A DNA stretch of 64,000 nucleotides. It comes from Allobacillus halotolerans. GTDB lineage: Bacteria; Bacillota; Bacilli; Bacillales; Alkalibacillaceae. The position numbers and the translations under genes were made by a program. Below are positions 1 to 8,334 of the stretch, piece by piece. Every line of letters begins with the position of its first letter. The first letter of the stretch is position 1. The DNA lies in the NCBI RefSeq assembly GCF_018967645.1, contig NZ_JAHLZF010000005.1, positions 70,057 to 134,056 of the forward strand, in the 5' to 3' direction. Below the pieces are notes generated by a model. It saw only the letters and a list, made by a program, of their open reading frames with translations. It was not told where the DNA came from and did not search any database.

Positions 1-33
1 TGTTCCGACTAAGCTTCCTTCGTATGTTTTCAT
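1..33 (-). CDS. ribH: 6,7-dimethyl-8-ribityllumazine synthase, N-terminal fragment
   Basis: Only the first 11 codons are inside the window; they read MKTYEGSLVGT, the usual start of Bacillus lumazine synthase. The ATG (31-33, minus strand) follows a TAGAGGAGGAAT ribosome-binding sequence. It is the last gene of the ribD-ribE-ribBA-ribH operon and lies 46 bp after ribBA. The enzyme condenses the butanone phosphate made by RibBA with the RibD product to give lumazine, the substrate of RibE. The identity rests on the short peptide plus operon position. Confidence 0.88.
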   Translation of the reverse strand, partial: MKTYEGSLVGT

Positions 34-79
34 TTCGTATTCCTCCTCTATTGTTTTCCATTGTGTTTTCATTTTTAAC

Positions 80-1267
80 TTAAAACAAATGACCTAATTT
101 ATCGCGTTTTGTTTGCAAGTACTTTTCGTTGTTTTTATTTGATTCCATTTTAAGTGGTACACGTTCAACTAATTCGAGTTCATAACCGTGCAGTCCTTTG
201 ATCTTACGTGGATTATTGGTGAGTAGGCGCATTTTACGTACACCGACGTCTTCTAAAATTTGTGCACCTAAACCGTAATCCCGTAAATCAGCTGGAAAAC
301 CAAGTTTGTGGTTAGCTTCAACGGTATCATAGCCTTCTTCTTGGAGCTTATAGGCTTTTAGTTTATTCAACAAGCCGATGCCTCGACCTTCTTGGCGCAT
401 GTAAAGAAGAACACCTTTTCCTTCTTCTTCAATCTGTTTTAAGGCTGCTTCCAATTGCGGACCACAATCACAACGATGGGAGCCAAATACGTCGCCTGTT
501 AAACATTCACTATGCACACGGACCAACGTAGGCTCATGTGGGTTGATATCACCTTTCACTAAGGCAATATGCTCACGGCCGTCCAGATCATTTGTGTAAG
601 CAATCGCATTGAAATCACCGAATGAAGTTGGTAAGTTGATTTCGATTTCACGACTGATCAATTTTTCGTGTTTTCTACGATACTTAATCAAGTCTTCAAT
701 CGTAATCAGCTTCAATCCTTTTTCATCTGCCAATTTACGAAGTTCCGGTACACGAGCCATCGACCCATCTTCATTCATGATTTCGCAAATAGCGCCGACA
801 GGTTTTGATCCAGCGATTTTCGCCAAGTCAATAGCCGCTTCTGTATGCCCTGCCCGACGCAAAACGCCTCCCTCTTTCGCGATTAACGGAAAAATATGTC
901 CAGGTCGTTTAAATTCTGTTGGAACGACATCATCTTCAGCTAAGCGCATAATGGATTTAGACCGCTCGCCTGCACTAATCCCAGTCGTTGTTTCCACATG
1001 GTCGATACTGACGGTAAATGCAGTGCCGTGACTGTCTGTATTCACATCAGCCATCATGTTCAATTGAAGTTGATCTGCTTTTTCTTTCGTAATCGGTGCA
1101 CAGATTAATCCACGGCCTTCTGTCGCCATGAAGTTGATCATTTCGGGAGTTGCTTTTTCACCTAGTGCGACAAAGTCCCCTTCGTTCTCTCTATTCTCGT
1201 CATCTACAACGATGACAGCTTTTCCTTCGCGTAGGTCTTCTATTGCTTCTTCTATTGAATCAAACAT
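80..1267 (-). CDS. ribBA: Bifunctional 3,4-dihydroxy-2-butanone-4-phosphate synthase / GTP cyclohydrolase II
   Basis: This 395-residue fusion catalyses both entry reactions of riboflavin synthesis. The N-terminal half (about 1-200) is the butanone phosphate synthase, with the acidic metal-binding loop [11 protein letters not shown] at 22-32. The C-terminal half is GTP cyclohydrolase II, with the zinc cysteines in [17 protein letters not shown] and the RQEGRGIGL motif. The length is normal for Bacillus RibBA. The ATG at 1267 follows GGAGGGGCAAACA. It is the third gene of the operon, 15 bp after ribE, and so is controlled by the FMN riboswitch at about 3.1 kb. Confidence 0.97.
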   Translation of the reverse strand: MFDSIEEAIEDLREGKAVIVVDDENRENEGDFVALGEKATPEMINFMATEGRGLICAPITKEKADQLQLNMMADVNTDSHGTAFTVSIDHVETTTGISAGERSKSIMRLAEDDVVPTEFKRPGHIFPLIAKEGGVLRRAGHTEAAIDLAKIAGSKPVGAICEIMNEDGSMARVPELRKLADEKGLKLITIEDLIKYRRKHEKLISREIEINLPTSFGDFNAIAYTNDLDGREHIALVKGDINPHEPTLVRVHSECLTGDVFGSHRCDCGPQLEAALKQIEEEGKGVLLYMRQEGRGIGLLNKLKAYKLQEEGYDTVEANHKLGFPADLRDYGLGAQILEDVGVRKMRLLTNNPRKIKGLHGYELELVERVPLKMESNKNNEKYLQTKRDKLGHLF

Positions 1268-1282
1268 TGTTTGCCCCTCCTA

Positions 1283-1933
1283 TTAACCAAGAAACCCTGA
1301 TTTTCGCAGCTGTTCCAAGGAAACTCCTTTTTCTTTTTGTTCTTCGTTCGGTTGTACGAGCTGATAGACATATTTTAACAATTGGTCGCATTCGATATTC
1401 ACTAAATCCCCTGTACCTTTGCTCGTTAAGGTTGTTGCATCCTGTGTGTGCGGGATTAACGAGATGGTTAACACATGATCTTCTAAGCCAAATATCGTAA
1501 GCGATGTCCCGTCAATCGATACGGAACCTTTAATCATCATATATTTACTTAAGTTTGCAGGTACTTCAATATGAAAGTATTCCGCATTCTCACGTGTTTC
1601 ACGTTTAATGATTTTCCCCAAGCCATCGACGTGTCCTGACACGAAATGACCTCCAAATCGTCCATTGGCTGCCATTGCGCGTTCCAGATTCACTTTTGAA
1701 CCGACTTTTAAATCTTTTAATGCGGTATGGTGAAATGTCTCAGGCATAACGTCCATCGTAAAATTCGTATCTGTAAAAGAAGTCGCTGTTAAACAAACAC
1801 CGTTAACAGAAATACTGTCACCCAATTTCAAATCCTTTGTCACGATCGATGCTTTCACATCCAACTCGAGAGACTCGTTTGCTTGGTTGATCGTTTGTAT
1901 TTCACCGACTTCTTCAATAATTCCAGTAAACAT
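1283..1933 (-). CDS. ribE: Riboflavin synthase, alpha subunit
   Basis: The 216-residue protein dismutates two lumazine molecules into riboflavin plus the pyrimidine intermediate. It shows the two tandem lumazine-binding barrels of the family. The first begins with [10 protein letters not shown] and contains VNGVCLTAT. The second repeats the pattern as IDGTSLTI. The ATG at 1933 follows TAGGGGGTTATACA. It sits 11 bp after ribD and 15 bp before ribBA, so the cytosolic enzymes are co-expressed. Confidence 0.96.
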   Translation of the reverse strand: MFTGIIEEVGEIQTINQANESLELDVKASIVTKDLKLGDSISVNGVCLTATSFTDTNFTMDVMPETFHHTALKDLKVGSKVNLERAMAANGRFGGHFVSGHVDGLGKIIKRETRENAEYFHIEVPANLSKYMMIKGSVSIDGTSLTIFGLEDHVLTISLIPHTQDATTLTSKGTGDLVNIECDQLLKYVYQLVQPNEEQKEKGVSLEQLRKSGFLG

Positions 1934-1944
1934 TGTATAACCCC

Positions 1945-3036
1945 CTACCGTTTCGGTTTGGCAATAATTTTCAAGTCATCATCCATCTGTTCGATCGATT
2001 CAAACGTCAGCTTTACGCTTTGGCTTACTTCTGTAAATCCATTTTGGTTAAAGAATGGTTTACTGGATGGTCCACCGATCAACTTTGGTGCCATATAAAC
2101 ATGAAGCTCATCAAAAAGTTGTTTATGTATGAATGACGAATGGACCTTTGAACCACCTTCTACATAAACACTCATGATTTTATCTTCTGCTAATTGTGCC
2201 AATAAATCGTTTAAATCGATTTCGTCTGTTGGCATGCGCAAAACATCAATATGTTCTATTTCATTTAATTGTTTTTCAGTTGATTCGCTCGCATGATTTC
2301 CACAAATAATGATGGTGCGAACGGCTTGATCTGTGAGTATTTTGGCATGAAAAGGGATGGATAGATGAGTATCCAAGATGATTCGTATGGGGTTAATTCC
2401 TCCGTGGGGCAAACGGGTTGTTAATTGAGGATCGTCATGTTTAACGGTTTCAATTCCGACTAAAATCGCATCATGTCGGTGGCGGTTTTCGTGAACATCA
2501 CGTCGTGCCGCTTCACCGGTAATCCATTTACTATCACCACTGTTCGCCGTCATTTTTCCATCGAGCGAAACAGCTGTTTTTATCGTGACGTATGGTCGTT
2601 TATTTCGCATGAAGTGCATGAAATCTTTATTGATCTCTATGGCATCTTCTTCATGTAAACCAACTTCGACGTCAATACCTTCATCGCGCAACCATTGAAC
2701 GCCTCTTCCAGCAACTTTCGGATTCGGATCCAAGGTTGCGACAAAAACTTTTTTAATTCCTGCGTCAATAATCGCTTTGGCACATGGCGGTGTTTTCCCA
2801 TAATGTGCACAAGGCTCCAAGGTCACGTATATGTCAGCGTCCTTCGCCTCATCACCTGCTTGCTGTAGTGCAAATACTTCAGCATGCGGCTCACCTGGCT
2901 TCATATGTGTTCCGACGCCGACCACTCGCCCGTTTTTAACAACTATGGCGCCAACCGATGGATTCGGATGCGTCTGGCCGATCGTCAGCCTTGCCATTTC
3001 CAAAGCGTGTTTCATATAATCTTTTGATTCTTTCAA
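1945..3036 (-). CDS. ribD: Riboflavin biosynthesis deaminase/reductase RibD
   Basis: This 363-residue bifunctional enzyme deaminates and then reduces the GTP-cyclohydrolase product. The N-terminal deaminase has zinc motifs HAEVFAL and TLEPCAHYGKTPPCAKA. The rest is the NADPH-dependent reductase. The best start is a TTG at 3036, because AGGAGG lies 7 nt upstream; the next in-frame ATG (3015) has no such site. The start codon lies inside a 10-bp inverted repeat that could hide it (see 3035-3081). It is the first gene of the operon. Confidence 0.95.
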   Translation of the reverse strand: MKESKDYMKHALEMARLTIGQTHPNPSVGAIVVKNGRVVGVGTHMKPGEPHAEVFALQQAGDEAKDADIYVTLEPCAHYGKTPPCAKAIIDAGIKKVFVATLDPNPKVAGRGVQWLRDEGIDVEVGLHEEDAIEINKDFMHFMRNKRPYVTIKTAVSLDGKMTANSGDSKWITGEAARRDVHENRHRHDAILVGIETVKHDDPQLTTRLPHGGINPIRIILDTHLSIPFHAKILTDQAVRTIIICGNHASESTEKQLNEIEHIDVLRMPTDEIDLNDLLAQLAEDKIMSVYVEGGSKVHSSFIHKQLFDELHVYMAPKLIGGPSSKPFFNQNGFTEVSQSVKLTFESIEQMDDDLKIIAKPKR

Positions 3037-3081
3037 ACGTTAACCTCCTAATCAAGCAATCTTTTTTGGCCGTTAACGTTT
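3035..3081 (-). promoter_or_regulatory. Candidate start-codon sequestering helix below the FMN riboswitch
   Basis: On the minus strand AAACGTTAAC (3081-3072) is a perfect complement of GTTAACGTTT (3044-3035). The second arm abuts AGGAGG and includes part of the ribD TTG start. The first arm begins where the FMN aptamer ends. No U-run terminator is seen between aptamer and ribD, so this helix would fit translational control by FMN. The pairing is seen; the mechanism is inferred. Confidence 0.5.
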
Positions 3082-3213
3082 CAGATCCTTCTCCCCTCCA
3101 GACTCTGACTGTCGGTTCCAGATTCGCACTGGATCAACCGCTCGCGCGGGTCGTGGACTTCAAGCACTCACTTGTTACCACCGGTCGGGATTTTCACCCT
3201 GCCCCGAAGAATC
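3081..3213 (-). promoter_or_regulatory. FMN riboswitch (RFN element)
   Basis: Read on the minus strand the segment contains the conserved RFN blocks in order: TTCGGGGCAGGGTGAAAATC, CCGACCGG, AGTCCACGACCCGC, TTGATCCAGTGCG, ACCGACAGT and GGGGAGAAGGAT. The terminal P1 strands can pair. It lies 45-180 nt upstream of ribD. A TATAAT box at 3244-3249 (minus strand) fits a promoter just upstream. FMN binding is expected to turn the rib operon off. Confidence 0.96.
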
Positions 3214-3300
3214 GTAACCCAAATATTTAAATGATTCATCATCATTATAATTTAATTGATAAAATTCTGCTACCCTTTTGTTTGTATAATTGTCCCCTGC

Positions 3301-3326
3301 GTTTAATCTCTTCTATAAACGGAAAT
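3301..3326 (+). promoter_or_regulatory. Candidate sigma-B-type promoter for the VLRF1-family gene
   Basis: GTTTAA (3301-3306), a 14-nt spacer and GGAAAT (3321-3326) resemble the general-stress sigma-B consensus GTTTAA-N12-15-GGGTAT. Initiation would fall about 35 nt before the start codon at 3368. A TATAAT lies at 3285-3290 without a convincing -35, so sigma-A use is also possible. Confidence 0.35.
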
Positions 3327-3367
3327 ACTTCTATAGAGTCAGTTTTTATAAAAGGAGTGTATCTTGT

Positions 3368-4177
3368 ATGGATTTAAATAAAGAACTGAAGAAACTTGAA
3401 TCACTATATCTCCAATCACCTCATCGTGTATTTACGATGTATTTAAACACAGATCCAGCTGACCCTGGAAATCTAAAAGGTAAGTGGCAAATTCATTTCA
3501 AAAATGCAATGCAAAACTTTGAAAACTATCTCGAAAAAGATGATGATTCCGATGAAAAGCATAACTTCTGGAATGTGAAAGAAAAAGTAGAACGATTTGT
3601 ACAAGATGAACAACCGAATTTCAAGAAAAGTGTCGTGATCGTAGCCGCTTCGGATGATTCGGTTTGGTTTGCGAAAACATTGCAAATGCCCGTAGAAAAT
3701 GAATTCCATTGGGAAGAAACAGCGAAATTGGATCAGCTCCGTCGGATGCAAGAGGAATTTCCGAAGACGGGCATTATTTTAACCCAACAGGAAGAAATCA
3801 AATGCATTGATGCCAACCTTGGAAGCGTCAATGACACGAAAGTTTTTGAATTGGATTTGGATACAGAGGATTGGCGTCTCCACGAAGGAGCTCACTTAGC
3901 CGATCGAAATATGGGAACGTCAGGAGCGAAATCATCCAAGCAAGATGAATTCAAAGACCGTTTTGAAGCACACCGGGAAAGATGGTATAAACAAGTCGCC
4001 CCTAAATTAGACAAACTCGCTAAAGATAATGGTTGGCAACGAATTTATTTAGTCGGTGCACAGGAAGAAACCGATGAACTGGAAAACGCAATGAATAAAC
4101 CTGTAGAAGATAAGGTCAATAAAAATTTATTGAATCATGAGGAAACAAAAGTAATCGAAGAAGTTGTATTTGCTTAA
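3368..4177 (+). CDS. VLRF1/baeRF-family aeRF1-type release-factor-like protein
   Basis: The 269-residue cytosolic protein begins MDLNKELKKLESL. The ATG at 3368 follows AAAGGAGTGTATCTTGT, so an upstream in-frame extension to 3290 was rejected. The N-terminal part (SPHRVFTMYLNTDP) and a central strand-rich region match the bacterial aeRF1-like (baeRF/VLRF1) family, which is related to eukaryotic/archaeal release factor 1 and proposed to act in ribosome rescue or stress. I recognise the family from overall pattern, not from a catalytic signature. It is a single-gene unit ending at a strong terminator. The function in this organism is inferred. Confidence 0.72.
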   Translation: MDLNKELKKLESLYLQSPHRVFTMYLNTDPADPGNLKGKWQIHFKNAMQNFENYLEKDDDSDEKHNFWNVKEKVERFVQDEQPNFKKSVVIVAASDDSVWFAKTLQMPVENEFHWEETAKLDQLRRMQEEFPKTGIILTQQEEIKCIDANLGSVNDTKVFELDLDTEDWRLHEGAHLADRNMGTSGAKSSKQDEFKDRFEAHRERWYKQVAPKLDKLAKDNGWQRIYLVGAQEETDELENAMNKPVEDKVNKNLLNHEETKVIEEVVFA

Positions 4178-4185
4178 CTCGATTG

Positions 4186-4224
4186 ATCCCTATGCAGAAC
4201 GAATGCATAGGGATTTTCTTTTTC
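4186..4224 (+). terminator. Intrinsic terminator after the VLRF1-family gene
   Basis: An 11-bp perfect stem ATCCCTATGCA/TGCATAGGGAT with a 7-nt loop is followed by TTTCTTTTTC. Confidence 0.92.
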
Positions 4225-4281
4225 TTTTAACTGATCTTATGATAACTTTTAAACAGAACATATGAAGGAGGAACTTATGAA

Positions 4282-4992
4282 ATGAGCACAGCACATATTG
4301 GCGCAAAAAAAGGCGATATCGCTGAAACAATTTTACTTCCAGGAGATCCGCTTCGGGCAAAATATATTGCGGAGAACTTTTTGGATGATGTGACGCAATA
4401 TAATGAAGTTCGCGGTATGTTAGGTTTTACAGGTACTTATAAGGGTGAGCGTATTTCGGTTCAAGGAACTGGAATGGGTGTACCAAGTATTTCGATTTAC
4501 GTGAATGAGTTGATTAATGAATTTGGTGTGAAAAATTTAATTCGCGTTGGGTCTTGTGGAGCCTTACAAAAAGATGTCAAAGTACGCGACGTTATCCTGG
4601 CCCAAACGTCAACAACGGATTCTCAGATGAACCGGATGAATTTTGGTGGCATCGACTTTGCACCAACAGCTGATTTTGGATTGCTGAAAAACGCATATGA
4701 CGTCGGCGAAGAAAAGAACTTGAATCTTCGTGTCGGCAACGTATTTACAAGCGATAGCTTCTATCGTGACAATGCAATGGAGTTGTTCGAAAAATTAGCG
4801 GAATACAATGTACTGGGTGTCGAAATGGAAACGACAGCTCTATACACATTGGCGGCAAAATATGATTGTCGTGCACTTTCTGTATTGACGGTGAGCGATC
4901 ACATCTTAACTGGTGAAGAAACGACTCCGGAAGAACGTCAAACAACATTCAGTGATATGATTGATGTTGCATTGGAAGCAAGTATTCGATAA
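4282..4992 (+). CDS. deoD: Purine-nucleoside phosphorylase, DeoD type
   Basis: The 236-residue protein reversibly phosphorolyses purine (deoxy)nucleosides to base plus (deoxy)ribose-1-phosphate in purine salvage. It starts [16 protein letters not shown]. Family motifs include [31 protein letters not shown] and the C-terminal TVSDHI. The length matches hexameric DeoD enzymes. AGGAGG lies 10 nt before this ATG. A two-codon ORF, ATGAAATGA (4277-4285), sits between and overlaps the start codon, which could couple initiation. It appears monocistronic. Confidence 0.96.
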   Translation: MSTAHIGAKKGDIAETILLPGDPLRAKYIAENFLDDVTQYNEVRGMLGFTGTYKGERISVQGTGMGVPSISIYVNELINEFGVKNLIRVGSCGALQKDVKVRDVILAQTSTTDSQMNRMNFGGIDFAPTADFGLLKNAYDVGEEKNLNLRVGNVFTSDSFYRDNAMELFEKLAEYNVLGVEMETTALYTLAAKYDCRALSVLTVSDHILTGEETTPEERQTTFSDMIDVALEASIR

Positions 4993-5011
4993 GTATTGAG
5001 TTTAATCAATG

Positions 5012-5049
5012 ACTTCTCAAAAGTTTTCGAGCTTTTGAGAAGTTTTTTT
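5012..5049 (+). terminator. Intrinsic terminator after deoD
   Basis: A 12-bp perfect stem ACTTCTCAAAAG/CTTTTGAGAAGT is followed by TTTTTT. Confidence 0.93.
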
Positions 5050-5074
5050 ATTTCTTCGTGAAAACTACCTTCCT

Positions 5075-5128
5075 ATTGTTAACCTATTTATTTTATGGTT
5101 GACAATCATTTGCCTTCTCATATATTAT
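5075..5128 (+). promoter_or_regulatory. BirA operator overlapping the bioY promoter
   Basis: ATTGTTAACC (5075-5084) and GGTTGACAAT (5097-5106) form the inverted repeat of Bacillus BirA sites (TTGTTAAC-N14-GTTGACAA in half-site terms). The right arm contains the -35 box TTGACA (5099-5104). A -10 TATATT or TATTAT follows at 5121-5128. Holo-BirA bound here would block the promoter when biotin is plentiful. Confidence 0.85.
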
Positions 5129-5163
5129 AAAGAAAAAGATTCAGAAAAAGAGGGGTAATTGAA

Positions 5164-5766
5164 ATGAATAACCAAAGATTTCGTACGGTCGACTTGACGA
5201 TGGGAGCGGTCTTCGTCGTCCTAATGATGATTGGAGCCAACTTAGCTTATTGGGTTCCTGCTTTAAAAATTACATACGCAGGTGGAGAAGTTCCGCTTAC
5301 TTTGCAAACTTTCTTTGCGATCCTGGCCGGGATTTTGTTAGGTAGAAAACTTGGCGCATTTTCGATGATCGTTTATCTCGCTGTCGGAGCTGTCGGTGTG
5401 CCTGTATTTGCAGAAATGAGTGCGGGGATTGCCAACCTTGCAATGCCGACAGGTGGATTTTTGATTTCATTTGTTTTTGTAGCCTATATCTCTGGATTGA
5501 TTATTGAAAAAGCTTCCAATAATAGTTTGGCTACGTATTCTTTCGCCGTTTTCGGTGGATTGATCGTAAACTATTTAATCGGAACACCTTATTTATATTT
5601 TTCGATGAACAATGTGTTGGGAGTGCCGATTTCCATGTATGGATCCATGCTTACGATGTTGCCGTTCTTCATTAAGGATGCTGTGATTACTGGTTTACTT
5701 GCAGCGACCCTGCCTTCTTTTGTGACAAGAATCCAACGAGTAAGCCCATCATTGCGGAGTCAATAA
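5164..5766 (+). CDS. bioY: Biotin transporter substrate-binding (S) subunit BioY
   Basis: The 200-residue membrane protein has about six hydrophobic segments. It carries BioY signatures: VPLTLQTFFAILAGILLG near 42-59 and the glycine-rich stretch MPTGGFLISF. It imports biotin as an ECF-type S component, alone or with the shared energy-coupling module, which is not in this window. The ATG at 5164 follows AGAGGGGTAATTGAA. The upstream BirA site supports biotin as substrate. It is followed by a terminator and then a 21-bp repeat array. Confidence 0.93.
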   Translation: MNNQRFRTVDLTMGAVFVVLMMIGANLAYWVPALKITYAGGEVPLTLQTFFAILAGILLGRKLGAFSMIVYLAVGAVGVPVFAEMSAGIANLAMPTGGFLISFVFVAYISGLIIEKASNNSLATYSFAVFGGLIVNYLIGTPYLYFSMNNVLGVPISMYGSMLTMLPFFIKDAVITGLLAATLPSFVTRIQRVSPSLRSQ

Positions 5767-5772
5767 TTGATT

Positions 5773-5810
5773 AAAACGTCGTTCACTTAGTGAATGGCGT
5801 TTTAAATTTT
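5773..5810 (+). terminator. Intrinsic terminator after bioY
   Basis: A 14-bp stem AAAACGTCGTTCAC/GTGAATGGCGTTTT with two G-U wobbles and a 3-nt loop runs into TTTTAAATTTT. Repeat array A begins about 40 bp further on. Confidence 0.82.
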
Positions 5811-5850
5811 CCAATAGGCTGATGACCTAGCTTTCTTCGATTATTAAGAT

Positions 5851-5997
5851 GGCTTTTTGCGTTTATTTGGCGGCTTACTTCAGTTTTTCGGCGGCTTTTT
5901 GACTTTTTTCAGCGGCTTGTTGCTGTTATTCGACGGCTACAAGAGAGATTTCAACGGCTTGCTACGATTTTTCGACGGCTTTCCAGCTTTTTTCGAC
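5851..5997 (+). repeat. Tandem array A: seven 21-bp units, TTTATCGAC/GGCT family
   Basis: Seven consecutive units of exactly 21 bp begin with GGCT and end with a T-rich run plus TCGAC, TCGGC or TCAGC. About 12-14 positions are conserved and the middle seven vary. A degenerate unit may precede 5851, and a partial GGCT unit follows. The array lies between the bioY terminator and the convergent pepA gene. It has no plausible start codon or RBS and is not coding. The same family occurs at 54420 and 63865, and with a variant core at 36340. Confidence 0.93.
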
Positions 5998-6081
5998 GGC
6001 TGCCTATGTGTCGAAACGCGCAATGTAAAATAGTAATAAAAAATAGCGGTAGCACAGAAAGTGAAAGATAAATGAATAGGT

Positions 6082-6115
6082 AAAGACCAGCAACGCTGAG
6101 GGTTGCTGGTCTTTT
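6082..6115. terminator. Hairpin between array A and pepA, probably bidirectional terminator
   Basis: A 13-bp perfect stem AAAGACCAGCAAC/GTTGCTGGTCTTT has a 7-nt loop. The U-run is short on both strands, so terminator strength is uncertain. Its place just past the pepA stop fits 3'-end processing or termination of pepA. Confidence 0.65.
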
Positions 6116-6156
6116 ACATGAAAAGTATTTATTCATATTTTCATTCAGTTTTGATT

Positions 6157-7638
6157 TTATTCACCTAAATGAACAGCTTTCGCTAATGTTCTTGCCATGA
6201 CACCAGTCGATCCTTTTGGTCCGAGGTCATATGCAGAATCAGATACTGCTGTACCTGCGATGTCCAAATGAACCCATGGTGTGTCTTCGGCAAACTCGCC
6301 GACAAATGCAGCCGCTAAAATGGATTGTGCTTTTCTACCTGGTGAGTTGTTTAAGTCAGCGATATGGCTTGTTCGAACTTCTTCACGGAAATGATCCATG
6401 TACGGGAATGCCCACACTGGTTCGTCCATTTTTTCAGAAGCTGTTTTTATTTCCTCATACCATTCATCGTTGTTTGTTAAGGCTCCTGTGACTTTATCGC
6501 CTAATGCGACAATGACACCGCCGGTTAGGGTAGCGATATCAACAATTTTTGCTGCGCCTTCTTTTCTTGCATAAGCAACGGCGTCTGCAAGCGCCAAGCG
6601 CCCTTCTGCATCCGTATTGCGGATTTCAATTGTTTTTCCGCTCATGGATACGATGACGTCGTCTGGTTTAAATGCTTTTCCACTGATCATGTTGTCAGTT
6701 GCTGCAATAATGCCCATCACATTTTCTTTCGGTTTCGTTTTACCGATTATTTCCATAGCGCCAACAACTGCTGCCGCTCCGCCCATGTCCATTTTCATAC
6801 CGACAATACCGTCTTTAGGCTTTAACGAATAACCGCCGGTGTCAAAGGTGATTCCTTTTCCGACAAGTGCGGTTGGGTTTTCCCACGTGTCTTTTCCTTG
6901 ATATTTCATGACGATAAAGCGTGGTGGCTCATCGGATCCTTGGTTGACGGCAAGGAGTGCTCCCATACCAAGCTCTTCAATTTCTTCTTTGCCGAGAACT
7001 TCGATTTCCAGGTCGTTTTCATTGGCAATGTTTTCAGCGAAATTTGCCAGGTCAGTTGCCGTTAGCAAGTTACTTGGAAGGTTGACTAAATATCTCGCCG
7101 TGTTGGCACCTGTTCCATAAGCGTAGCCTTTTTCTACAGTTGATAGATCGAGCTCTTGGCTATTGATGAAGGTTACTGCACTTAGATTCGTTTTTTCTGG
7201 TCTATTTGTATGACATGTAGATTGCTCAAAGGTTGATAATGCAAAAGCATCGCCAATTGCTTCAAGCTGTTCTTCTGTTGGGTTTTCTTGAAAGATGCTG
7301 GCTATAGAAACAGCCGCTTGATCGACACCATCTTTTTGAATGGATTGAAATGTTTTGCCTATGGCTTTTCGTAAACGGTTCGTCGTTAGTTCTTCTCGTT
7401 TGCCAAGACCGACGAAGTATAAACGCTCCGCTTCAATCTTTCCTAGCGTATGTATTTTCCCAAGTTTCCCGTATTTGTTGGAAAGATCTCCTGCTTGCAT
7501 CAGTTCACCCAACTGCTGGTCGAACGCTTGATTCAGTTCTTCATAGGTCGTTTGATTATTTTTTTGTTCTTCAAATAAGCCAACAATTAAAGCTTTCGTA
7601 GATGCCTTTGTGACATCATCTTGTGTCTGTTGAAACAT
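6157..7638 (-). CDS. pepA: Leucyl aminopeptidase (M17 family)
   Basis: The 493-residue dinuclear-zinc exopeptidase removes N-terminal residues from peptides in the cytosol. The signature NTDAEGRLALADA is present, with upstream metal and active-site residues in GKGITFDTGGYSLKP and MKMDMGGAAAV. The ATG at 7638 follows AAGGAGTGAGGAC; the longer in-frame start at 7671 lacks a site. It corresponds to B. subtilis YuiE, and the adjacent yuiD-yuiC-yuiB order is conserved. Confidence 0.95.
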   Translation of the reverse strand: MFQQTQDDVTKASTKALIVGLFEEQKNNQTTYEELNQAFDQQLGELMQAGDLSNKYGKLGKIHTLGKIEAERLYFVGLGKREELTTNRLRKAIGKTFQSIQKDGVDQAAVSIASIFQENPTEEQLEAIGDAFALSTFEQSTCHTNRPEKTNLSAVTFINSQELDLSTVEKGYAYGTGANTARYLVNLPSNLLTATDLANFAENIANENDLEIEVLGKEEIEELGMGALLAVNQGSDEPPRFIVMKYQGKDTWENPTALVGKGITFDTGGYSLKPKDGIVGMKMDMGGAAAVVGAMEIIGKTKPKENVMGIIAATDNMISGKAFKPDDVIVSMSGKTIEIRNTDAEGRLALADAVAYARKEGAAKIVDIATLTGGVIVALGDKVTGALTNNDEWYEEIKTASEKMDEPVWAFPYMDHFREEVRTSHIADLNNSPGRKAQSILAAAFVGEFAEDTPWVHLDIAGTAVSDSAYDLGPKGSTGVMARTLAKAVHLGE

Positions 7639-7806
7639 GTCCTCACTCCTTTTATCGTATACAATTATCATATCAGATTATTTCGATATGCGAAATAGAC
7701 AACCTTCCTAACTTAAACGCTTGTCATATTTTCTTCACCATATCCGTTTGTGTTCAAGCATTTTTTGGGTACTATGAGAATAGTATGTTTAAAGGTAGTT
7801 GATATT

Positions 7807-8280
7807 ATGGAAATTTTTACGAATACGCCTCTATGGATTGCTTTATTGGCTGTTTTGTTTGCGCAATTTGTCAAAATCCCTATTCACTTCATTGCAACAC
7901 GTGAATTTAAGCCGGGGTTGGCTTTCAGTACAGGCGGCATGCCAAGCAGCCATTCGGCCTCTGTCACTTCGTTAGCTACGGCAATCGGTATTGAAAATGG
8001 TCTCGATTCACCTTTTTTTGCGATTGCAGCTGTTCTGAGTATCATTGTCATGTACGATGCAACAGGGATTAGACGCCAGGCCGGAGAGCATGCGACGATT
8101 TTAAATCAGCTCGTTAAAGATTTCCAACGTCTTGTAGCTGATGCGAAAAATTGGCCACAAAAAGAACAACAACAAAAAAAGGAAGAGTTAAAAGAACTGC
8201 TTGGTCACCAACCGATTGAAGTTTTCTTTGGCGCATTAACTGGAATCATTTTAGCTATTGTTGTTTATTCATTTATTTAG
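7807..8280 (+). CDS. yuiD: Divergent PAP2-family membrane protein YuiD
   Basis: The 157-residue protein has several hydrophobic segments and the DUF212 pattern: GGMPSSHSASVTSLATAIG (acid-phosphatase-like PSSH motif) and VMYDATGIRRQAGEHA. It resembles the membrane PAP2 phosphatase fold, but the substrate is unknown. The ATG at 7807 follows AAAGGTAGTTGATATT and gives the family length; the upstream ATG at 7774 is less likely. Confidence 0.88.
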   Translation: MEIFTNTPLWIALLAVLFAQFVKIPIHFIATREFKPGLAFSTGGMPSSHSASVTSLATAIGIENGLDSPFFAIAAVLSIIVMYDATGIRRQAGEHATILNQLVKDFQRLVADAKNWPQKEQQQKKEELKELLGHQPIEVFFGALTGIILAIVVYSFI

Positions 8281-8284
8281 TTTT

Positions 8285-8326
8285 AAAAAACCCGCTGGCA
8301 CAGCTTCCACAGCTGTACAGCGGGTT
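8285..8326 (-). terminator. Intrinsic terminator after yuiC
   Basis: A 9-bp stem AACCCGCTG/CAGCGGGTT on the minus strand is followed by TTTTTTAAAA. On the plus strand no U-run follows, so it serves yuiC rather than yuiD. Confidence 0.85.
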
Positions 8327-8334
8327 ACATGTTG

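Noticed and set aside
609-1031. 140-residue ORF antisense to ribBA
   Set aside because: A reading-frame shadow of a clear gene with no RBS or family.
5851-5997. CRISPR-like reading of the 21-bp arrays (conserved core plus variable part)
   Set aside because: The unit is too short, the variable part is only about 7-9 nt and often similar between units, and no cas genes are present.
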